From Acetobacteraceae bacterium (GTDB lineage: Bacteria; Pseudomonadota; Alphaproteobacteria; Acetobacterales; Acetobacteraceae), in NCBI GenBank assembly GCA_947475475.1, contig CANJOG010000153.1:1-5634 (forward strand): DNA of 5,634 nucleotides. The letters are read 5' to 3'. The position numbers were made by a program, and so were the translations under genes. Each line of letters starts with the position of its first letter. Position 1 is the stretch's first letter. Shown here piece after piece: positions 4,641 to 5,634 of this stretch. Below the pieces are notes generated by a model. It made no database searches and was not told the DNA's origin. It saw only the letters and a program-made list of their open reading frames with translations.

Positions 4641-5634
4641 ATGGACAGAACATCCTCGCCACGCGGCGCCTTCGGCCTTCCGGCCTGGGCGCCGCTTTAT
4701 CTGATTGCTGCGCTGGCCGGCCTGACGCTGGTGCGGCTGGCGGTGGCCGCCGCCGTGCCGCTGGCCCCGGACGAGGGGTATTACTGGGTGTGGTCGCGCG
4801 CCCTGGCCAGCGGCTATCTCGATCATCCGCCGATGGTTGCCATCTGGACCTATCTCGGCACCGCCTTGCTGGGCGATGGCACGCTGGGCGTGCGCCTGCT
4901 TGGCCCGATGTCGGCCTTTATCAGCAGCCTTTTCATGGCGCGGACGGCCGAATGTCTCTGGCCCGCCAGCAATGCCGGGCCGCGTGCCGCCCTGCTCTAC
5001 AACGCGACGCTAATGTTCGGCATCGGCGCCATCATTATGACGCCGGACGTCCCACTACTGTTCTTCTGGACCATGGCACTCTGGTCCCTCGCCGAGCTGA
5101 TTTCCGCCAATAGGGACATTGCGGGCAGGGCGCTCCTGCGCGGGGGTTATTGGTGGCTCGTGGCGGGTTTGGCGCTGGGGGGCGCCTTTGCCAGCAAATA
5201 CACCGCCGCACTGTTTCCTGCGGGGGTGGCAATCTGGCTGCTGCTGACACCCGCCGCGCGGCGCTGGTTGCTGCGCTGGGAGCCCTGGGGCGGGCTGGTG
5301 CTGACCGTTCTGGTCTTTGCCCCGGTGCTCGCCTGGAATCAGCGCCACGATTGGGCGAGTTTCGCGATGCAGGGCGGGCGGCTGGCAACTTTCGCACCGG
5401 CGCGCGCCCTCGAATTTCTCGGCGAGCTGGTAGGCGGGCAGATTTTGGCGATGTCCCCTCTGGTCTTTGCCCTGAGCTGCCTCGGTGTCTGGCGTGCCGC
5501 CGGGCGGTGGCGCGAGCCCGGGGCCGGATTGCTGGCCATTCTCACCATCCTGCCGGCGGCGCTGTTCATCGAGCATGCGCTGGGGGACCGGGTGCAGGGC
5601 AACTGGCCCTTCATCCTCTATCCATCGGCGATCC
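4641..5634 (+). CDS. ArnT/PMT-like GT-C glycosyltransferase, N-terminal part (runs off right edge)
   Basis: From the ATG at 4641, 10 bp after the previous stop, 331 codons stay open to the window edge. The protein is an integral membrane enzyme of the GT39/GT83 type (PMT_2 domain), which moves a sugar from a polyprenyl phosphate to an acceptor on the periplasmic side. The first membrane helix is about 17-40. The first periplasmic loop carries the conserved acidic motif APDEGYYWVW (42-51) and GYLDHPPM (58-65), and TPDVPLLFFW (134-143) gives the second conserved acidic site. ALGGAFASKYTA (178-189), WNQRHDWASF (232-241) and NWPFILYPS (321-329) match, from memory, bacterial ArnT-like relatives. 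Full-length members have roughly 450-570 residues, so the C-terminus is missing only because of the window edge. The donor is presumably the lipid-linked sugar made by the GT2-GtrA protein. The acceptor (lipid A, another glycan or protein) is unknown. No clear AGGAG precedes the ATG, only a G-rich stretch, so translation may be coupled to the gene before. Confidence 0.9.
   Translation, partial: MDRTSSPRGAFGLPAWAPLYLIAALAGLTLVRLAVAAAVPLAPDEGYYWVWSRALASGYLDHPPMVAIWTYLGTALLGDGTLGVRLLGPMSAFISSLFMARTAECLWPASNAGPRAALLYNATLMFGIGAIIMTPDVPLLFFWTMALWSLAELISANRDIAGRALLRGGYWWLVAGLALGGAFASKYTAALFPAGVAIWLLLTPAARRWLLRWEPWGGLVLTVLVFAPVLAWNQRHDWASFAMQGGRLATFAPARALEFLGELVGGQILAMSPLVFALSCLGVWRAAGRWREPGAGLLAILTILPAALFIEHALGDRVQGNWPFILYPSAI

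Noticed and set aside
1..5634. CRISPR array, insertion sequence, prophage or defence system
   Set aside because: I see no regularly spaced direct repeats, no transposase-like frame, no terminal repeats flanking a gene, and no shift in composition.

Overview
The window is high-GC bacterial DNA (roughly 60-65% by eye) with compact spacing. Its proteins resemble those of Alphaproteobacteria, most likely Rhodospirillales or a relative. This placement rests on protein resemblance and composition, not on a marker gene. There is no sign of phage, transposon, integron or CRISPR sequence.

Layout from left to right. Positions 1-178 (minus) hold the first 59 codons of an MBL-fold metallohydrolase that runs off the left edge. 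Positions 179-753 (575 bp) hold no convincing protein gene. They contain a strong minus-strand intrinsic terminator (about 423-458) preceded by a run of small hairpins, which makes a small RNA plausible. A long perfect hairpin at 703-727 lies just past the end of the next gene. Positions 754-1641 (minus) encode a LysR-type regulator, and 1743-2711 (minus) encode thioredoxin reductase TrxB. Positions 2712-2971 are a divergent control region with a perfect 8-bp inverted repeat and promoter-like boxes. Three plus-strand genes then follow, closely packed: an Lrp/AsnC regulator (2972-3448), a GT2 polyprenyl-phosphate sugar synthase fused to a GtrA-like membrane domain (3464-4630), and the first 331 codons of an ArnT/PMT-like GT-C glycosyltransferase (4641 to the right edge).

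How the genes may work together. TrxB keeps cytoplasmic thioredoxin reduced with NADPH. The LysR gene directly downstream is in the same orientation 101 bp away and could be co-transcribed. On the other side, the GT2-GtrA protein would charge a polyprenyl phosphate with a sugar at the inner membrane face, and its GtrA-like part may help place or move that lipid. The GT-C enzyme would take the sugar from the lipid on the periplasmic side and attach it to lipid A, another glycan or a protein. The gaps of 15 and 10 bp point to one transcript that includes the Lrp regulator. The sugar and the acceptor cannot be read from the sequence.

I found no clear previously undescribed system. The observations most worth a second look are the multi-hairpin minus-strand RNA candidate at 425-580, the two-gene lipid-linked-sugar glycosylation cassette, and the inverted repeat between trxB and the Lrp gene.
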